From Nonomuraea sp. PA05 (GTDB lineage Bacteria > Actinomycetota > Actinomycetes > Streptosporangiales > Streptosporangiaceae): a DNA stretch of 64,000 bases. The stretch spans positions 60,129 through 124,128 of the forward strand of contig NZ_VSEY01000042.1 in the NCBI RefSeq assembly GCF_008086045.1. The letters run 5' to 3'. Below are positions 61,636-64,000 of the stretch, in pieces. The position numbers were made by a program, and so were the translations under genes. How positions within the stretch are numbered: the stretch's first letter is position 1; every line of letters begins with the position of its first letter. The notes beneath the pieces were generated by a model. That model was not told where the DNA came from. It saw only the letters and a list, made by a program, of their open reading frames with translations, and searched no databases.

Positions 61636-63725
61636 GATGACGTGCCCCTCTCGATGATCCACGACAGCGCGAAGGCCTCTTCCCGCCACGCGTCGTAACG
61701 CCCGCTGCGGCCGCCGTGCCCCGCGCCCATCTCCGTCTTCAGCAGGAACGGCCCGCCCTGCGCCGTGGCGCGCAGCCTCGCGATCCACTTCGCCGGCTCG
61801 TGGTAGAGCACGCGCGTGTCGTTGAGGCTGGTGATCGCCAGGATCGGCGGGTACGGCCTGCCGTCCACGTTCTCGTAGGGCGAGTACCCCTTCATGTACG
61901 CGTACACCTCGGGGTCGTGCAGCGGGTCGCCCCACTCGTCCCACTCGATCACGGTCAGCGGCAGCGACGGGTCGAGGATGGTGTTCAGCGCGTCCACGAA
62001 CGGCACCTCGGCCACCACGCCCGCGAACACGTCGGGTGCCAGGTTCGTCACCGCGCCCATCAGCAGGCCGCCCGCGGAGCCGCCCCGTGCGACGACCCGC
62101 TCGCTCCAGCCGGACGCCTTCAGATGCCTGGCCACGGCCACGAAGTCGGTGAACGTGTTGCGCTTCCTGGTCAGCTTGCCGTCCTCGTACCAGCGGCGGC
62201 CCATCTCGCCGCCGCCCCGCACGTGCGCGACCGCGAAGACGAACCCGCGGTCGAGCAGCGACAGCCGCGGCACGGAGAAGCCGGGGTCGATGGAGGTCTC
62301 GTAGCTGCCGTACCCGTACAGCACGGTCGGCGCCGGCTTCCCGGAGTCCTTGCGCTTGACGATCGACACGGGGATCTTCGTGCCGTCCTCGGCCGTGGCC
62401 CAGTCGCGGAACTGCTCGTAGTCGGCCGGGTCGTAGCCGCCGAGCACCGGGCGCTGCTTGAGCAGGATCAGCTCGTGGCTGTCGAGCTCGTAGTCGTACA
62501 CGCTGGGCGGGGTGACCATGCTCGTGTACGCCAGCCGCAGCCGGGTGGTGGTGAACTCGGGGTTGCCTGCGGGGCCGACGTCGTACAGGGGCTCGGGGAA
62601 GTCGATCTCGTACGCGTTCCGCTCGGACGCCTCGACCCGGTCGCGCCAGGTCTCGCCCGCGCCGCTGTACGGCAGCACACGCAGGCCGGTCAGGCCGTCG
62701 CGGCGGAAGTGCACCACGGCGTGGTCGGAGAACGCGTCGATCTCCAGGAGCCTGGTGTCCTCGCGGTGCGCGATCAGCGGGGTCCACGTGGCCGGGTCGT
62801 CGAGGGGGGCGGTGGCCAGCTCGAAGTTCTCCGCGTTCTCGTTGTGCAGCACGTAGAAGAAGTCGCCCGCGTGCTCGACGCCGTACTCGACGCCGGTCTT
62901 CCTGGGGCGGACGACCTGGAACTCGCCCGCGGGGTCGGCCGCGTCGAGGATCCGCACCTCGCTGGTGATCTTGCTGCCCGCGCCCAGGACGAGGTACTTC
63001 TCGCTGCGGGTCAGCCCGATGCCCACCCAGTACCGCTCGTCGTTCTCCTCGTAGACCAGCACGTCGTCCTGGGTGCCCAGGGTGTGCCGGTAGACCTGGT
63101 ACGGGCGCCAGGCGTCGTCCACGCGCGTGTAGAAGAACGCCGACCCGTCGGCCGCCCAGGCGCCGCCGTAGAAGATGTCGGTGATCTCGTCGGGGAGCAG
63201 CTCACCGGTCTCCAGGTTCTTGAACCGGAGCGTGAACCGTTCGTCGCCCTTGTAGTCGGTCGAGAACGCCAGCATCGTGCCGTCGGGGGTGACGGAGCTG
63301 GTGCCGACCGAAAAGAACGCGCTGTCGCCGGCCAGCTCGTTGCCGTCGAGGATCACCTGCTCGCGGTCGAGCCTGGCGCCGGGGGTGATCTCCGGGGGCG
63401 CGTCGCTGTCGGCGGGGACGCGGCAGGAGACGGCGTACTGCTTGCCCTCCTCGGTGCGGGTGAAGTACCACCACCGGCCCTTGCGGCTGGGCACGGACAG
63501 GTCGGTCTCCTGCGTACGCCCCTTGATCTCCTGGAACACCTGCTCCTGGAGGTCGGCCAGATGAGCGGTGTGCTGCTTGAGAAAGTCGTTCTCCGCCTCC
63601 AGATATGCGGTCGTGTCTGGATCTTCCTTGTTGCTCAGCCAGGCGTACTCGTCGATGACGGTGTCGCCGTGATGGGTGCGCTCCGTGGGGACCTTCTTCG
63701 CCACTGGCGGCGTGTTGCTGCTCAC
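61632..63725 (-). CDS. ptrB: Oligopeptidase B (S9 prolyl oligopeptidase family)
   Basis: The 697-residue serine peptidase has an N-terminal seven-bladed propeller (about residues 75-400). The alpha/beta-hydrolase domain carries the nucleophile in RGGSAGGLLMG, Asp in SLNDTRVLY and His in MGAGHGGRSGRYD. The HGDTVIDEYAWLSNKEDPDTTAYLEAEN-type start (split segments) and AHVRGGGEMGRRWYEDGKL are typical of oligopeptidase B, which cuts small peptides after Lys/Arg. There is no signal peptide, so it is cytoplasmic. The aldo/keto reductase gene is coupled downstream. Confidence 0.93.
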   Translation of the reverse strand: MSSNTPPVAKKVPTERTHHGDTVIDEYAWLSNKEDPDTTAYLEAENDFLKQHTAHLADLQEQVFQEIKGRTQETDLSVPSRKGRWWYFTRTEEGKQYAVSCRVPADSDAPPEITPGARLDREQVILDGNELAGDSAFFSVGTSSVTPDGTMLAFSTDYKGDERFTLRFKNLETGELLPDEITDIFYGGAWAADGSAFFYTRVDDAWRPYQVYRHTLGTQDDVLVYEENDERYWVGIGLTRSEKYLVLGAGSKITSEVRILDAADPAGEFQVVRPRKTGVEYGVEHAGDFFYVLHNENAENFELATAPLDDPATWTPLIAHREDTRLLEIDAFSDHAVVHFRRDGLTGLRVLPYSGAGETWRDRVEASERNAYEIDFPEPLYDVGPAGNPEFTTTRLRLAYTSMVTPPSVYDYELDSHELILLKQRPVLGGYDPADYEQFRDWATAEDGTKIPVSIVKRKDSGKPAPTVLYGYGSYETSIDPGFSVPRLSLLDRGFVFAVAHVRGGGEMGRRWYEDGKLTRKRNTFTDFVAVARHLKASGWSERVVARGGSAGGLLMGAVTNLAPDVFAGVVAEVPFVDALNTILDPSLPLTVIEWDEWGDPLHDPEVYAYMKGYSPYENVDGRPYPPILAITSLNDTRVLYHEPAKWIARLRATAQGGPFLLKTEMGAGHGGRSGRYDAWREEAFALSWIIERGTSS

Positions 63726-63919
63726 GGGGGGAGTCTATGTTCGGTCGTGATCGTTCTGTTGCCGGAGAAGCGAGCGAACCGGTCCGAGCATCGGGAAGCG
63801 CTGCTAATCTTTAAGAGCCGACGCGGTGCGGCGCAACCCTCCTCCATCACTCCGGTGACTTTGGTGTGTTGTGTCACGCTTGTCGGTAATCCCTCGTGGC
63901 GCGCCGGTTCAGAGATCGA

Positions 63920-63982
63920 TTCGCAGATCGGTCGAAGGGCTGGTAAGTTAGAGGGGTTGTCTCCGAAAGGGGGCAGGGATTA
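63920..63982 (+). promoter_or_regulatory. Strong promoter candidate with early stem-loop, reading out of the window
   Basis: TTCGCA (63920-63925) and TAAGTT (63944-63949) are 18 bp apart. Soon after, TGTCTCC-GAAA-GGGGGCA forms a 7-bp stem (with G-U pairs) closed by a GNRA tetraloop. The TAAGTTAGAGGGGTTG segment looks like actinomycete stable-RNA promoters followed by a leader, so an rRNA or tRNA operon may start beyond the edge. The rest of 63726-64000 holds no gene I can support. Confidence 0.35.
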
Positions 63983-64000
63983 ATTCCCGCAGGTCGAGCA

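Overview
The window is GC-rich, densely packed actinomycete chromosome. Many start codons are GTG, several genes look leaderless, and neighbours often overlap by 4 nt. It carries bldC, a DUF3073 gene, XRE/DUF5753 and DUF6879 regulators, a PIMT-like peptide methyltransferase pair and a secreted collagen-like protein. Together these suggest a filamentous member of the Streptosporangiaceae (Nonomuraea-like). That placement is inference, since there is no rRNA in the window. I see no tRNA, CRISPR array, transposase, integrase or origin.

Layout. 1-5.7 kb: a truncated secreted glycoside hydrolase, a methyltransferase/fructosamine-kinase pair, a secreted protein, a DEDDh exonuclease and membrane proteins. 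5.7-9.8 kb: lpdA and a tautomerase-like gene, divergent by only 15 bp from a NarL-type regulator, followed by pyrD and an acetyltransferase. 9.9-14.6 kb: an amidase-hexosaminidase operon, then divergent LacI and TetR regulators. 14.8-17.8 kb: bldC, a conserved hypothetical gene, valine/leucine dehydrogenase and DUF3073. From memory this order, continuing into purM-purF, is conserved in Streptomyces. 18.1-23.5 kb: an accessory island between DUF3073 and purM, with an XRE/DUF5753 + DUF6879 pair and two tandem 'small peptide + PIMT-like methyltransferase' cassettes. 23.6-27.4 kb: purM, purF, and a short-chain dehydrogenase under a MarR regulator. 27.5-38.4 kb: DUF4190 and SCP-like proteins, a PhoX phosphatase behind a PHO box, an ABC exporter behind a SoxR-type promoter, and two MFS exporters around a TetR gene. 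37.8-41.5 kb: an adenylate-cyclase/Crp operon and the collagen-like protein. 41.6-45.6 kb: purL, purQ, an RsbW-like ATPase and purS. 45.7-49.3 kb: a 2-oxoacid dehydrogenase operon (E1 alpha, E1 beta, E2) behind an iron-box-like dyad. 49.4-64 kb: metabolic genes, an acyl-CoA dehydrogenase, a guanidine-III riboswitch in front of an SMR guanidinium exporter, a molybdopterin oxidoreductase, a large membrane protein, an aldo/keto reductase and oligopeptidase B. The right edge looks like a strong outward promoter.

How genes work together. Purine synthesis is represented by purF, purM, purL, purQ and purS. The E3 for the 2-oxoacid dehydrogenase may be lpdA at 5.7 kb. The cyclase and Crp form a cAMP production/response unit.

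The most interesting system is the duplicated cassette at 20.1-23.5 kb. Each of two 43-44 residue, Lys/Asp/Gly-rich peptides shares the motif HEDPNSPK and one Asp-Gly site, and each is translationally coupled to an O-methyltransferase of the PIMT/PAMT type. No ATP-grasp, lanthionine or lasso enzyme is present. This is the organisation of minimal RiPP loci in which the methyltransferase is the primary modifying enzyme (aspartimide or isoaspartate formation).
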